From an uncultured Tateyamaria sp. (lineage in GTDB: Bacteria > Pseudomonadota > Alphaproteobacteria > Rhodobacterales > Rhodobacteraceae): a stretch of DNA of 64,000 nt. This document shows, one piece after another, positions 44,194 to 54,287 of the stretch; positions within the stretch are counted from its first letter, which is position 1, and each line of letters opens with the position of its first letter. A program made the translations under genes and the position numbers. The stretch is from assembly GCF_947503705.1 (NCBI RefSeq), contig NZ_CANNES010000009.1, forward strand, positions 1 through 64,000. Reading direction: 5' to 3'. The notes under the pieces are model-generated. The model was not told the DNA's origin, did no database searches, and saw only the letters and a program-made list of their open reading frames with translations.

Positions 44194-44877
44194 ATGAAAC
44201 TGATCGTTGGCCTGGGCAATCCCGGCCCCAAATACGCGCGCAATCGCCACAATATCGGCTTTATGGCGCTGGACCAGATCGCGTCCGATCACGGTTTTCC
44301 CGCCTGGAAATCCAAGCATCAGGGCGCAGTCAGCGAGGGGCGCTTTGGTTCTGATCGCGCGGTCCTTCTCAAGCCCGAAACCTTCATGAACAAATCCGGC
44401 GACAGCGTCGGTGCCGCCATGCGGTTCTACAAGCTCGACGCGCAGGATGTCATTGTTTTACATGACGAAATCGACCTCGCCCCCGGCAAGGTTCGGTGGA
44501 AAGTCGGGGGCGGTCACGCCGGTCACAATGGCCTGCGATCCATCCACGCCCATATCGGTCCCGACTACGCTCGCGTCCGTCTGGGCGTCGGTCATCCCGG
44601 CCACAAGGACGCCGTGCCCGGCTTTGTCCTGCGCGACTTTCCCAAGGCGGACGAGGGCTGGCTCGACGATGTGCTGCGCGGGTGCTCCGACGGTGCACCC
44701 CATCTGGCGCGGGGCGACGGCTCGAAATTCATGAACGCGGTCGCCTTGCGCGTGGCCCCGCCCCGCTCCGGCACAGGCGAGAAATCTGTCGCGAAATCAA
44801 AGCCTTCAACCCCAAAACCTGAACCAGAACCCGACACGCGCAGCCCCTTTCAAAAGCTCAAAGACCGCTTTTCATGA
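44194..44877 (+). CDS. pth: Peptidyl-tRNA hydrolase, 227 aa
   Basis: Recycles peptidyl-tRNA dropped by ribosomes. The N-terminal signature LIVGLGNPGPKYARNRHNIG contains the catalytic His. KPETFMNKSGDSV, VLHDEIDLAPGK and GGGHAGHNGLRSI with the conserved Asn and Asp are present. A Pro/Lys-rich C-terminal tail (about residues 185-227) is longer than in the E. coli enzyme. GGAGG precedes the ATG. The stop overlaps the next start as ATGA. Confidence 0.96.
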   Translation: MKLIVGLGNPGPKYARNRHNIGFMALDQIASDHGFPAWKSKHQGAVSEGRFGSDRAVLLKPETFMNKSGDSVGAAMRFYKLDAQDVIVLHDEIDLAPGKVRWKVGGGHAGHNGLRSIHAHIGPDYARVRLGVGHPGHKDAVPGFVLRDFPKADEGWLDDVLRGCSDGAPHLARGDGSKFMNAVALRVAPPRSGTGEKSVAKSKPSTPKPEPEPDTRSPFQKLKDRFS

Positions 44878-45917
44878 GGCTCGTTCGGGCCTTTCAGGCA
44901 CAGGCCAAAACCTGCACCGGCATGGGCTCTCCCTTCATGGGCAGGCTCTTGACGATCCTCGCGGATCACTGGGACGCGAGCAGCGCCTTGGGTCAGAAAA
45001 TGACAACATATCAAGGGGATATCGGCCCAGCCGGGCATTCCCTCCCCCTGCGGATTGCGGGCGGTCTGCATGCCCTTGTCCTGCAAAACGCAGCGCCCGA
45101 GCTGACCGCCGTCTATCCGCCCAACATGGCCGATGATGCGGCACTTCGAAATGCAGCCCTCAACGCTTTGAAAACAAACGAGGATTTCCTTCTCGACTGG
45201 ACCCAAAGCCCGCCGCAAACCAACGAGGTGCGCCGAAGTGCAGCCCTGATCGCCATGGCCCAGGTCGCAGCCAGCCATTTCGACAGGCCCATCGTCCTCT
45301 CCGAACTGGGTGCCAGCGGCGGTCTGAACCTCATGTGGGATCGCTTCGCACTCGCCACCGGCACCACTACGTTCGGGCCGCCCGATGCCGTCCTGACCCT
45401 GTCGCCCAACTGGCAAGGGGCACAGCCTCCACAGGCTTCTCCACAGGTTGTGGATAGGTCAGGTGTGGACCTTAACCCATTGAATCCAAAGGACGGCGAT
45501 GAGCTCCTTAGGCTCATGGCCTACCTATGGGCGGATCAACCGCACCGCGCCGAGCTTACACGCGCCGCAGCCAGTGTCGTGGACACAAAAGTTGCGCGCG
45601 GCGACGCCATCGACTGGTTGGAAACGCGCCTGAACGCAGCCCCGACAGGTCACATGCACATGATCCAGCATACCGTGGCCTGGCAGTATTTCTCCCAAGA
45701 CGCCCAGACCCACGGCACCGCGCTGATCGAGGCGGCAGGCGCGCGGGCCACCCCGGACACGCCGCTGGCCTGGATGCAGATGGAGACAGACGGCCAAGGC
45801 GTCGGCGCGGCGCTGACACTCAGGCTTTGGCCCGGCGATCTGACACTCGATCTGGGGCGTGCGGACTTTCATGGGCGGTGGCTAAACTGGGCCGAACGGC
45901 CTGTTCATAACTTTTAA
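44874..45917 (+). CDS. DUF2332-family protein, 347 aa
   Basis: A cytoplasmic protein of the DUF2332 family, defined by LSELGASGGLNLMWDRF. Other blocks are SPFMGRLLTILADHWD and HTVAWQYFSQDAQTHG. The SELGASxGLN element resembles a SAM-binding loop, and a methyltransferase-like fold is possible but unproven. It is coupled to pth by an ATGA overlap. Function unknown. Confidence 0.8.
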   Translation: MRLVRAFQAQAKTCTGMGSPFMGRLLTILADHWDASSALGQKMTTYQGDIGPAGHSLPLRIAGGLHALVLQNAAPELTAVYPPNMADDAALRNAALNALKTNEDFLLDWTQSPPQTNEVRRSAALIAMAQVAASHFDRPIVLSELGASGGLNLMWDRFALATGTTTFGPPDAVLTLSPNWQGAQPPQASPQVVDRSGVDLNPLNPKDGDELLRLMAYLWADQPHRAELTRAAASVVDTKVARGDAIDWLETRLNAAPTGHMHMIQHTVAWQYFSQDAQTHGTALIEAAGARATPDTPLAWMQMETDGQGVGAALTLRLWPGDLTLDLGRADFHGRWLNWAERPVHNF

Positions 45918-45935
45918 GCACAGATGGGATAAAGC

Positions 45936-47105
45936 ATGAGCAATGTTCTGAAATGGCTGATCCGGGCGCTTTTGGCGTTGATAATTGCTGCTGCAGTTGT
46001 CGGGTTTTGGAAACGGGAAGAGATTGGCCGCCTGCTCGCGGTGAACTCGCTTTTCGATGCAGACCGGATTGTGAACAACTTTTCTAACATGGATGCCGCG
46101 TTCTTACACGTGGACCTCGCGCGCGGCGACAGCCCTGTCAGCCCCTTGCCCCAAGGCGCGCCGCTCACCATGCCCGAAGGCTATGACGCCTGGGTTCGCG
46201 ACCGCAGCGTGACCTCCATGCTCGTCCTGCAAGACGGCGAAATCGTGCACGAGGCCTATTACCAGGGCACCGGGCCAGACGATCTGAGGATCAGTTGGTC
46301 CATGGCCAAAAGCTATCTCTCTGCGCTCTTTGGCATTCTGGTCGAAGAAGGGCACATCGCCTCGCTGGACGATCCGGTCACGAAATACGCACCAATGCTG
46401 GCCGGGGGCGCTTATGAAAATGCAAGCGTTCTCAACGTCCTGCAGATGGCCAGTGGCGTCACCTTTGACGAGGACTATCTCGATTATAACAGCGATATCA
46501 ACCGGATGGGCCGCGTTCTTGCCTTGGGCGGCAAGATGGATGACTTTGCCGCCGCCCTTACCGAAAACTTTGCCACTCCCGGGGAACAATGGAAATACAC
46601 CTCCATCGACACCCATGTCGTGGGCATGGTCGCGCGCGGCGCGACGGGCCGGGGCATTGCCGATTTGATGCAGGAAAAACTGATCGCGCCATTGGCTTTG
46701 GAACGGGCACCTTACTACATCACCGATGGCGTCGGCGTTGCCTTTGTCCTGGGCGGGTTGAACGTGACCACGCGGGATTATGCACGCTTTTCCCAGATGA
46801 TCTTGCAGGACGGCATGTGGCAGGGCACGCAAGTGGTGCCCGCCGATTGGGTCGCGGCCTCCACCATCCCAAGCGCGCCGACGCAGCCCGGCAAGATCGG
46901 TTATGGCTATCAGTGGTGGATGCCAGTGGGCTCAGGCCCCGGCCAGTTCATGGGGCGTGGAATCTATGGCCAATACCTCTATATCGACAAGCAGGCGGGC
47001 GTTGTAATCGTCACTACGGGCGCAGACCGGCAATTTCGCGATCCGGGCGTAAACGACACAAATGTGGACATGTTCCGCCAGATCGTGGCGGCAACGAAAG
47101 GGTAA
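45936..47105 (+). CDS. Serine hydrolase of the beta-lactamase (class C/PBP-like) family, 389 aa
   Basis: Signal anchor at residues 8-24, then a soluble domain exported to the periplasm. The SxxK motif is SMAKS, with a family neighbour LFGILVEEGHIASLDDPVTKY. The tyrosine motif is YTS, and the GGLNVTTRDYARFSQMIL block is typical of esterase/beta-lactamase-like hydrolases. The KTG-like third motif is not evident (GRGIYGQ lies in that region). It may be a peptidase or esterase; resistance to beta-lactams is not implied. Confidence 0.85.
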   Translation: MSNVLKWLIRALLALIIAAAVVGFWKREEIGRLLAVNSLFDADRIVNNFSNMDAAFLHVDLARGDSPVSPLPQGAPLTMPEGYDAWVRDRSVTSMLVLQDGEIVHEAYYQGTGPDDLRISWSMAKSYLSALFGILVEEGHIASLDDPVTKYAPMLAGGAYENASVLNVLQMASGVTFDEDYLDYNSDINRMGRVLALGGKMDDFAAALTENFATPGEQWKYTSIDTHVVGMVARGATGRGIADLMQEKLIAPLALERAPYYITDGVGVAFVLGGLNVTTRDYARFSQMILQDGMWQGTQVVPADWVAASTIPSAPTQPGKIGYGYQWWMPVGSGPGQFMGRGIYGQYLYIDKQAGVVIVTTGADRQFRDPGVNDTNVDMFRQIVAATKG

Positions 47106-47109
47106 GGGC

Positions 47110-47478
47110 ATGGAGCCTGACGACAGCATAAACGTGCTTGGCACAGCGCTTGCAGTATGCGGCATGAACCCGGTAACCGGCTTTTTCCGCGATGGCCATT
47201 GCAACACCTGCGCCGCCGATCAAGGCAGCCACACGGTCTGCGCAGTCATGACAGCAGAGTTCCTCGCCTTCTCGAAATATGTGGGCAACGATCTGAGCAC
47301 GCCACGCCCCGAATACGGCTTTGCGGGGCTAAAGCCCGGCGACGCCTGGTGCCTGTGTGCCTCGCGGTTCTTGCAGGCCCATGACGAAGGGTGCGCGCCG
47401 CGCGTAAGCCTCGAGGCGACGCACAAACGCGCCCTCGAAATCGTCTCGCTTGAAGTGCTGCGCGAGAACGCCGCCTGA
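47110..47478 (+). CDS. DUF2237-family protein, 122 aa
   Basis: A small Cys-rich protein of DUF2237: LGTALAVCGMNPVTGFFRDG, HCNTCAADQGSHTVCAVMTA and GDAWCLCASRFLQA. The six to seven cysteines could bind a metal. Function unknown. The start is the ATG at 47110, 5 bases after the serine hydrolase gene. It converges on trpB with adjoining stops (47478/47479). Confidence 0.85.
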   Translation: MEPDDSINVLGTALAVCGMNPVTGFFRDGHCNTCAADQGSHTVCAVMTAEFLAFSKYVGNDLSTPRPEYGFAGLKPGDAWCLCASRFLQAHDEGCAPRVSLEATHKRALEIVSLEVLRENAA

Positions 47479-48726
<1,248 letters not shown>

Positions 48727-48787
48727 GTGGATTGCTCCTGAATGTCAGGGGTGTTGCCTAGCCTGCAAGCGGCGCCGGGGCAAGCGG

Positions 48788-49123
48788 TCAAAGGTCGCGG
48801 CAGAGCAGACGTGTCAGGATACCGATGCAGCTGGTTGCCGGGCCATTGCCCAATTGGGCAGACACCTGAGAGAACAGGACGTTGTCGGTGTACTCGACGC
48901 TGATCAGGTTACGGATCAGGCTGGCGCATTGCCGACGGCCCAGCTTGCAGGTGGCGACCAACATGCTCTCAACCGGGTCGGCAATCTCGTCGGCATTTGC
49001 CGCGTCAATCTGTTCCAGAACCTGCGCCTCGATCTGGGCCTCGACATCGGCCTCTGTCGGATTTGTGGCAAAGAGGATCGCGGCAAGGATGGCCGCAAAG
49101 CCTGCTGTGACAAGTATTTTCAT
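48788..49123 (-). CDS. Small exported or anchored protein between trpF and trpB, 111 aa
   Basis: N-terminal signal or anchor ([19 protein letters not shown]), then an acidic helical part ([16 protein letters not shown]) and a C-terminal half with four cysteines ([26 protein letters not shown]) that may form disulfides. Unrecognised family. It is coupled to trpF by an ATGA overlap (49120-49123). A direct role in tryptophan synthesis is unlikely. Confidence 0.65.
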   Translation of the reverse strand: MKILVTAGFAAILAAILFATNPTEADVEAQIEAQVLEQIDAANADEIADPVESMLVATCKLGRRQCASLIRNLISVEYTDNVLFSQVSAQLGNGPATSCIGILTRLLCRDL

Positions 49124-49770
49124 TGCGCCGTGCCTTTTGCGTTTTCGATAAAGGAGGTGATCAGGCCCGTGTCCTTGACCCCGGGCGCGCTTTCCACGCC
49201 GGAACTGACATCGACCTGCTGCGCACCAGTGAGGCGCAATGCTTCGGCCACGTTGTCGGGGCGCAGGCCGCCTGCAAGCATCCACGGCACGGTAAATCGC
49301 CGCCCCGCCATCAACCGCCAATCAAAGGCCAGGCCATTACCACCGGGCAAATCCGCCCCCTTGGGCGGCTTGGCGTCGATCAGCAGTTGATCAGCCACGC
49401 GCGCATAGGCGTCGATGGCATCGAGGTCGCCAGCATCCGCCACGCCGACTGCCTTCATCACCGGCAGGCCGTACCGTGCCTTGATCGCTGCCACCCGCTG
49501 GGGTGTTTCGGAACCATGAAGCTGGAGCATATCAAGCGGAACGTTGGCCGCCAGATCATCCAGGAACGCATCATCCGCATTTACGACCAAAGCCACCTTT
49601 GCCAGCCCCGGCGGCACATCCACGGCCAGATCCCGGGCGGCATCTATGGCAATGTTGCGCGGTGATTTGGCAAAGAAAACAAAGCCCAAATATGCAGCCC
49701 CCGCAGCCGCTGCGGCGGCCACGTCTTTGGGCTGGCTGATGCCGCATATCTTGACCGAAACGGGGGGCAT
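49120..49770 (-). CDS. trpF: Phosphoribosylanthranilate isomerase, 216 aa
   Basis: TIM-barrel isomerase of the tryptophan pathway. The catalytic Cys is in [12 protein letters not shown], and the catalytic Asp is in the [15 protein letters not shown] block. [16 protein letters not shown] and [13 protein letters not shown] are conserved. Length normal. It lies 10 bases after lapA and overlaps the small-protein gene downstream. Confidence 0.95.
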   Translation of the reverse strand: MPPVSVKICGISQPKDVAAAAAAGAAYLGFVFFAKSPRNIAIDAARDLAVDVPPGLAKVALVVNADDAFLDDLAANVPLDMLQLHGSETPQRVAAIKARYGLPVMKAVGVADAGDLDAIDAYARVADQLLIDAKPPKGADLPGGNGLAFDWRLMAGRRFTVPWMLAGGLRPDNVAEALRLTGAQQVDVSSGVESAPGVKDTGLITSFIENAKGTAQ

Positions 49771-49779
49771 GAGGGTGAC

Positions 49780-50130
49780 TTAGCTTGCTTCGTCCAGCAG
49801 GGCGAGGACTTCGTCCTTGCCTTCGTGCTTTTCACCCTTGAGGCGTTTCACTTCCCGCTCAAGGCGACGGACTTCGCGGGCATTGCGTGCATTTTCGGCG
49901 CGGATCGCATGTTCACGCATCCACTCCCAGACAAAGCCGACCAGCAGGCCGGTCAGGATGCCACCAAAGATGATGATGAACAAAGGCAGTTGGATTTCCG
50001 GCGCCACGGCAAAGAGACCAGCAATCTCGTTCGGCAACAGCTGCACCGTCACGAATCCACGGTTCGCCAAGGCGACCGCGATCAGGGCCAATGCAAAGAT
50101 GGCAATGCAGGCATAGCGGATGTAGCGCAT
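49780..50130 (-). CDS. lapA: LapA-family (DUF1049) membrane protein, 116 aa
   Basis: Two transmembrane helices (about residues 5-23 and 49-70) and a cytoplasmic coiled coil of charged residues (ENARNAREVRRLEREVKRLK). This is the layout of LapA/YciS, which helps regulate lipopolysaccharide synthesis with LapB in E. coli; the alphaproteobacterial role is less clear. It lies between ihfB (stop adjoining its start) and trpF. Confidence 0.85.
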   Translation of the reverse strand: MRYIRYACIAIFALALIAVALANRGFVTVQLLPNEIAGLFAVAPEIQLPLFIIIFGGILTGLLVGFVWEWMREHAIRAENARNAREVRRLEREVKRLKGEKHEGKDEVLALLDEAS

Positions 50131-50415
50131 TTAGGCTTTCCCGTTCAAACGATCCCGAAGCAGCTTGCCTGTCTTGAAGAATGGCACGTGCTTTTCCTCG
50201 ACCTCGACTGTCTCACCGGTGCGGGGGTTACGTCCAGTGCGGGCGTCTCGCTTTTTCACCGAGAACGCCCCAAAGCCGCGCAGCTCGACCCGGTCGCCCC
50301 GCGACATGGCATCGGTCACCTCGTCAAAGATGGTGTTCACGATCCGCTCGACATCCCGTTGATAAAGATGCGGATTATCGTCAGCGATCTTCTGGATCAG
50401 CTCGGACCGGATCAT
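50131..50415 (-). CDS. ihfB: Integration host factor subunit beta, 94 aa
   Basis: DNA-bending protein of the HU/IHF family. Conserved features are [20 protein letters not shown], the DNA-bending arm with [12 protein letters not shown] carrying the intercalating Pro, and [13 protein letters not shown]. The start at 50415 is the family start; the longer frame has no support. It is downstream of rpsA, as is usual in proteobacteria, but a terminator at 50667 separates them. Confidence 0.95.
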   Translation of the reverse strand: MIRSELIQKIADDNPHLYQRDVERIVNTIFDEVTDAMSRGDRVELRGFGAFSVKKRDARTGRNPRTGETVEVEEKHVPFFKTGKLLRDRLNGKA

Positions 50416-50666
50416 GGCGTACTCCCCCCGCGTTTTGCGAATTCTTTTGATTTTCCGACCCTGACTATAGGAACAATAGTGCCACTCGTGAATAGGAAGC
50501 CTTTGGCTCAAGCGGGTTTTTTCCACCATGACGGGCAACTGAATTGGTTTCTGGGCGGAATAATGTGCGTGGTGCAGGCGCGCCACCGCTTGGTCATGCG
50601 GCCCGGGCCGAATTCACGGGGAATTGATTCGGCCAATTCAGTCGATTGCCGCCGGGGTAATTGCAT

Positions 50667-50694
50667 AAAAAAAAGGGGCCCACATGGGGCCCCT
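50667..50694 (-). terminator. Rho-independent terminator of rpsA
   Basis: Read on the minus strand: AGGGGCCC, loop CATGT, GGGCCCCT followed by a run of T. It lies about 30 bases after the rpsA stop. Confidence 0.9.
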
Positions 50695-50725
50695 TTCGCA
50701 TCGTTCTAACCAGTGAGGTTGACGA

Positions 50726-52402
50726 TTATTCGTCGCCCTTGAGGGCCGCGCCGAGGATGTCGCCCAGCGACGCGCCGCTGTCGGACGAGCCGTACTGTTC
50801 CACGGCTTCCTTCTCTTCGGCAATTTCGCGCGCCTTGATCGACACACCCAAACGGCGGGTTTTGTTGTCGATGTTGGTGATGCGCACGTCGACCTTGTCA
50901 CCGACCGAGAAACGCTCGGGGCGCTGTTCGGCACGATCACGGGAAAGGTCAGAGCGGCGGATGAAGGATTTCATGCCTTCATATTCCACTTCTACACCGC
51001 CGTCTTCGATCGCCGTCACTTCGACCGTCACGATCGAGCCACGCTTCACGCCGCCAACGGCTTCCGCAAACTTGTCGCCTCCCACGCCCTTGATCGACAG
51101 CGAAATGCGCTCTTTCTCGACGTCCACTTCGGAGACGATGGCCTGAACCATGTCGCCTTTGCGGTAGTCCTGGATCGCTTCTTCGCCGCGCTGATCCCAG
51201 CTCAGGTCGGAGAGGTGCACCATGCCGTCGATGTCGCCGTCGAGGCCAACAAACAGACCGAACTCGGTGATGTTTTTGACTTCGCCTTCGACTTCCGTGC
51301 CCTCGGGGTGCGTTTCTGCAAACACTTCCCATGGGTTGCGCATGGTCTGTTTCAGGCCCAGAGACACGCGGCGCTTGGCACCGTCGATTTCCAGAACCAT
51401 GACTTCGACTTCCTGAGAGGTCGACACGATCTTGCCGGGGTGCACGTTTTTCTTGGTCCAGGACATCTCGGAGACGTGGACCAGACCTTCGACACCGGGC
51501 TCAAGCTCAACAAAGGCACCGTAATCGGTGATGTTGGTCACGCGGCCAGTATGGCTGGATTCCAGCGGGTATTTGGCGGCGACCAGATCCCATGGATCTT
51601 CTTGCAGCTGCTTCATGCCCAAGGAGATGCGATGCGTGTCCTTGTTGATCTTGATGACCTGCACCTTAATCGTTTCGCCAATCGTCAGGATTTCCGACGG
51701 GTGGTTCACACGACGCCATGCCATGTCGGTCACGTGCAGCAGGCCGTCTACGCCGCCCAGGTCAACAAACGCACCGTATTCGGTGATGTTCTTGACCACG
51801 CCATCGACAGTCTGACCCTCGGTCAGGTTGCCGATAACTTCGGCGCGCTGTTCGGCACGCGATTCTTCCAGGATGGCGCGGCGCGACACAACGATGTTGC
51901 CCCGGCGACGGTCCATTTTCAGGATCTGGAACGGCTGCTTGAGACCCATCAGAGGGCCCGCGTCACGCACGGGGCGCACGTCAACCTGGGAGCCGGGCAG
52001 GAACGCCACGGCGCCGCCCAGATCAACGGTAAAGCCACCTTTGACACGGCCAAAGATCGCGCCTTCGACGCGCGCTTCGCCAGCGTAAGCTGTTTCCAGA
52101 CGATCCCAGGCCTCTTCGCGGCGGGCCATCTCGCGCGAGATTACGGCTTCGCCTTTGGCGTTTTCGGCCGAGCGCAGGTACACTTCAACTTCGTCACCGA
52201 CGTTGATTTCTGGCGCTTCACCGGGATTTGCGAATTCTTTAAGCTCGACGCGGCCTTCCATCTTGTAGCCGACGTCGATGATGGCTTGGCCCGCTTCGAT
52301 TGCGATGACTTTGCCTTTGACAACTGTCCCCTCTTCGGGCGTGTCCATTTCGAAGCTTTCTTGCAGGAGGGCTTCGAATTCCTCCATCATTTTATCAGCC
52401 AT
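50726..52402 (-). CDS. rpsA: 30S ribosomal protein S1, 558 aa
   Basis: Six S1/OB-fold repeats of about 75 residues. The clear ones start at EGTVVKGKVIAIEAGQA, VEGAIFGRVKGGFTVDLGG, VDGVVKNITEYGAFVDLGG, TGRVTNITDYGAFVELEPG and VEGEVKNITEFGLFVGLDG, with a last one around IVTVEVTAIEDGGVEVEY. It delivers mRNA to the 30S subunit. The start at 52402 (MADKMMEEFEALLQE) fits alphaproteobacterial S1; the longer frame does not. Confidence 0.97.
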   Translation of the reverse strand: MADKMMEEFEALLQESFEMDTPEEGTVVKGKVIAIEAGQAIIDVGYKMEGRVELKEFANPGEAPEINVGDEVEVYLRSAENAKGEAVISREMARREEAWDRLETAYAGEARVEGAIFGRVKGGFTVDLGGAVAFLPGSQVDVRPVRDAGPLMGLKQPFQILKMDRRRGNIVVSRRAILEESRAEQRAEVIGNLTEGQTVDGVVKNITEYGAFVDLGGVDGLLHVTDMAWRRVNHPSEILTIGETIKVQVIKINKDTHRISLGMKQLQEDPWDLVAAKYPLESSHTGRVTNITDYGAFVELEPGVEGLVHVSEMSWTKKNVHPGKIVSTSQEVEVMVLEIDGAKRRVSLGLKQTMRNPWEVFAETHPEGTEVEGEVKNITEFGLFVGLDGDIDGMVHLSDLSWDQRGEEAIQDYRKGDMVQAIVSEVDVEKERISLSIKGVGGDKFAEAVGGVKRGSIVTVEVTAIEDGGVEVEYEGMKSFIRRSDLSRDRAEQRPERFSVGDKVDVRITNIDNKTRRLGVSIKAREIAEEKEAVEQYGSSDSGASLGDILGAALKGDE

Positions 52403-52962
52403 GTGGCGTCGGTTTCCTAACATCTTGTGTTTTTCGGGCCGTGCGGTTGTCTCCGCCGGTCTTGGGGTTCCATTGGTCAGGCATATCGCAAAACAAAGAG
52501 GGCCGGAGTTTCCGACCCTGCTCATCTCGATGTCTTGCGGTGTTTACACCTTAGCGACAGGCGCGCGTATAGCGGGGGTTGGGACGAAGGGCAAGGGTTT
52601 GGGATGTCGTCCCTAATTTCGGGCGCCTTTCCCCGTTTTTTACCGTCTGTCCCCGCGGGGACAACCCGTTCGGTGGGTTAGTGGTATTTCAATGATCTCG
52701 GGGATGCGCCGTGGATCAAGGAGATAGCGCACCGTGCGGTCCGTTAGCGCATGTTAACCACATATCTGGCACCCTGCTGCCCGAAGACGGGCGGTGGGAT
52801 CCATTGGGCTGGACACTGGCAATCTATATATGACACGCTGGGAGATGGCCAAAGTCCGCTTTGAGCCCAATGTGTCAGCTGCCGACAGCTTCAATGCTAT
52901 GGGCAGAAATGGGTTCGAGCAACACGACTGGCTTGACCCAAGATTAGGTTTTTGACACGTCA
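52403..52962. other. Intergenic region between rpsA and the Rieske-like gene
   Basis: About 560 bases upstream of two divergent genes. It should hold the rpsA promoter and leader. GTCCCCGCGGGGAC (52649-52662) is a 14-base palindrome. From about 52780 on the GC content drops noticeably and stays low through the next gene. No gene or RNA was recognised. Confidence 0.4.
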
Positions 52963-53577
52963 ATGGGAGCGCAGCTGGATCAAGAATTGCAGAGACCAAC
53001 CAACATGAAACAGTCTAACGCCCTATATTTTGCTACAGGCGGGATGTTGGTGCTAACGGTCGCAGTAGGGCTGTTCTTTCTGTTCCAAACAATGTCGCCT
53101 ACTGCAGACATTACCAGCGCTCCAAGAAATACCGTGTATACTCTAAACGTACAGGGTTTTGAACCCAGACAGACTGCAACGTATAGGCTTGACGGAGTGC
53201 CTGTGGTGGTTTGGCGAAGGAGTTTTGAACAAAAAGTTCAGGCTCTTGAGCTGCTGGGCGTCGAAATACGCGGAAACACCGAGCTTCTTGAGGAAGTTCG
53301 AAGGACCGACGAGATAGAAATCGAACCTGATCTCGTTTTGCATTTGGAATGGTTCGTTGTGAGTCCAATCAACACTGGCGGATATGGATGCGTTGTACTC
53401 GCGGGTGCCGGAGACTTGGGCGGCTTTTTCGACCCGTGCCAGGGCGTTCATTTTGATCTTTGGGGACGGGTCAAGTCCGGCCCCACTGAAGCGGACCTTC
53501 AAGTTCTGCCGTGGAACATTTCCGAGGATGCAAGCGTAATCACGGTGGATGTAGGCAATGCACCAAGACCGGAATAG
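52963..53577 (+). CDS. Rieske-fold protein lacking all [2Fe-2S] ligands (bc1 Rieske-subunit paralogue), 204 aa
   Basis: N-terminal membrane anchor (about residues 20-42, LYFATGGMLVLTVAVGLFF) followed by QTMSPTADI and GVPVVVWRRS, which align with the anchor and hinge of the cytochrome bc1 iron-sulfur subunit. The C-terminal cluster-binding region keeps the fold pattern but not the ligands. Box 1, normally CTHLGC, reads TGGYGC (138-143). Box 2, normally CPCHGSH, reads DPCQGVH (157-163). Both ligand Cys and both ligand His are lost, while the disulfide partners Cys143 and Cys159 remain. The twin-arginine signal is also absent. Low GC content relative to its neighbours suggests horizontal origin. 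An alternative start is the ATG at 53005. Function unknown; a structural, regulatory or decoy role near bc1 is possible. Confidence 0.75.
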   Translation: MGAQLDQELQRPTNMKQSNALYFATGGMLVLTVAVGLFFLFQTMSPTADITSAPRNTVYTLNVQGFEPRQTATYRLDGVPVVVWRRSFEQKVQALELLGVEIRGNTELLEEVRRTDEIEIEPDLVLHLEWFVVSPINTGGYGCVVLAGAGDLGGFFDPCQGVHFDLWGRVKSGPTEADLQVLPWNISEDASVITVDVGNAPRPE

Positions 53578-53628
53578 AAGAACTGCAAATCGTAAGGGAA
53601 AGGTCCGCTTGGTCCGCATAGCAGCCCT

Positions 53629-54171
53629 TCAGATTTCTTCGCCCCGTTCCTGCAACTCCTCAAACAGCTCCTGATAAATCCCGTTGCTGTCGCCACCGCC
53701 AAACACCGTGGCCCCGCCCGAATAGGTTTGGCCATAGGTGCGGGCCACGTTCACGGTCTGGATCAGGGCAGAGATCAACTGGTCCTTTTCCAACGGGCCG
53801 AGCGGATGGATGAAAACACCCCAGAGACGTCCACGGGCGACCGCGTAACGCGCATCAAGGGCCGTGTCGAAATTGGCCTGCATCAGGCGCATCAGCTCTT
53901 CCGTGGTCAGCCCCTGGGCGGAGCGGATCGGGACCATGGCGCGCATGCGGTCGGCCACAGGGTCTGCGACCACGATCACGGGGATGTCGTCGATGGTCAG
54001 CTCGATCATGTTGCCCGATGGCGTGGCCTCGGGGTCAATCGCCCGGATGATCTGGGCCAGGCGCAGCATTGTCATGCTCGGCTCGGCGGTTGGTTCGGGG
54101 TTGGGGGTGTCCTGGGCCACGGCGAAGGTGGCCAAGACCATGAGGGCGAGGGCAGGAAGGATACGGGGCAT
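53629..54171 (-). CDS. Exported YbjN-like protein, 180 aa
   Basis: Signal peptide (MPRILPALALMVLATFAVAQ), then an alpha/beta domain of YbjN/CesT-like character: LRLAQIIRAIDPEATPSGNM, DDIPVIVVADPVADRM and TTEELMRLMQANFDTALDAR. The C-terminus is Gly-rich then acidic. The start is the ATG at 54171 with AAAGGTG upstream. Function unknown; periplasmic chaperone-like binding is conceivable. It converges with the Rieske-like gene. Confidence 0.7.
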   Translation of the reverse strand: MPRILPALALMVLATFAVAQDTPNPEPTAEPSMTMLRLAQIIRAIDPEATPSGNMIELTIDDIPVIVVADPVADRMRAMVPIRSAQGLTTEELMRLMQANFDTALDARYAVARGRLWGVFIHPLGPLEKDQLISALIQTVNVARTYGQTYSGGATVFGGGDSNGIYQELFEELQERGEEI

Positions 54172-54259
54172 GGGGGTCACCTTTCATCTGACGTGATGAA
54201 AGGCTAAGCCCTGCCGCATTCAAATGCCACGCACCCTTTGGTGAACGGCTGTAACGCAT

Positions 54260-54287
54260 CCCCGTAAGGCGCACTTATGTGTGCGCC
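54260..54287 (-). terminator. Hairpin with TTACGGGG tail after metK (repeat family)
   Basis: On the minus strand GGCGCAC-N6-GTGCGCC is followed by TTACGGGG. It directly adjoins the metK stop and matches the hairpins at 34923 and 37465. Here the orientation fits a metK terminator. Confidence 0.55.
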
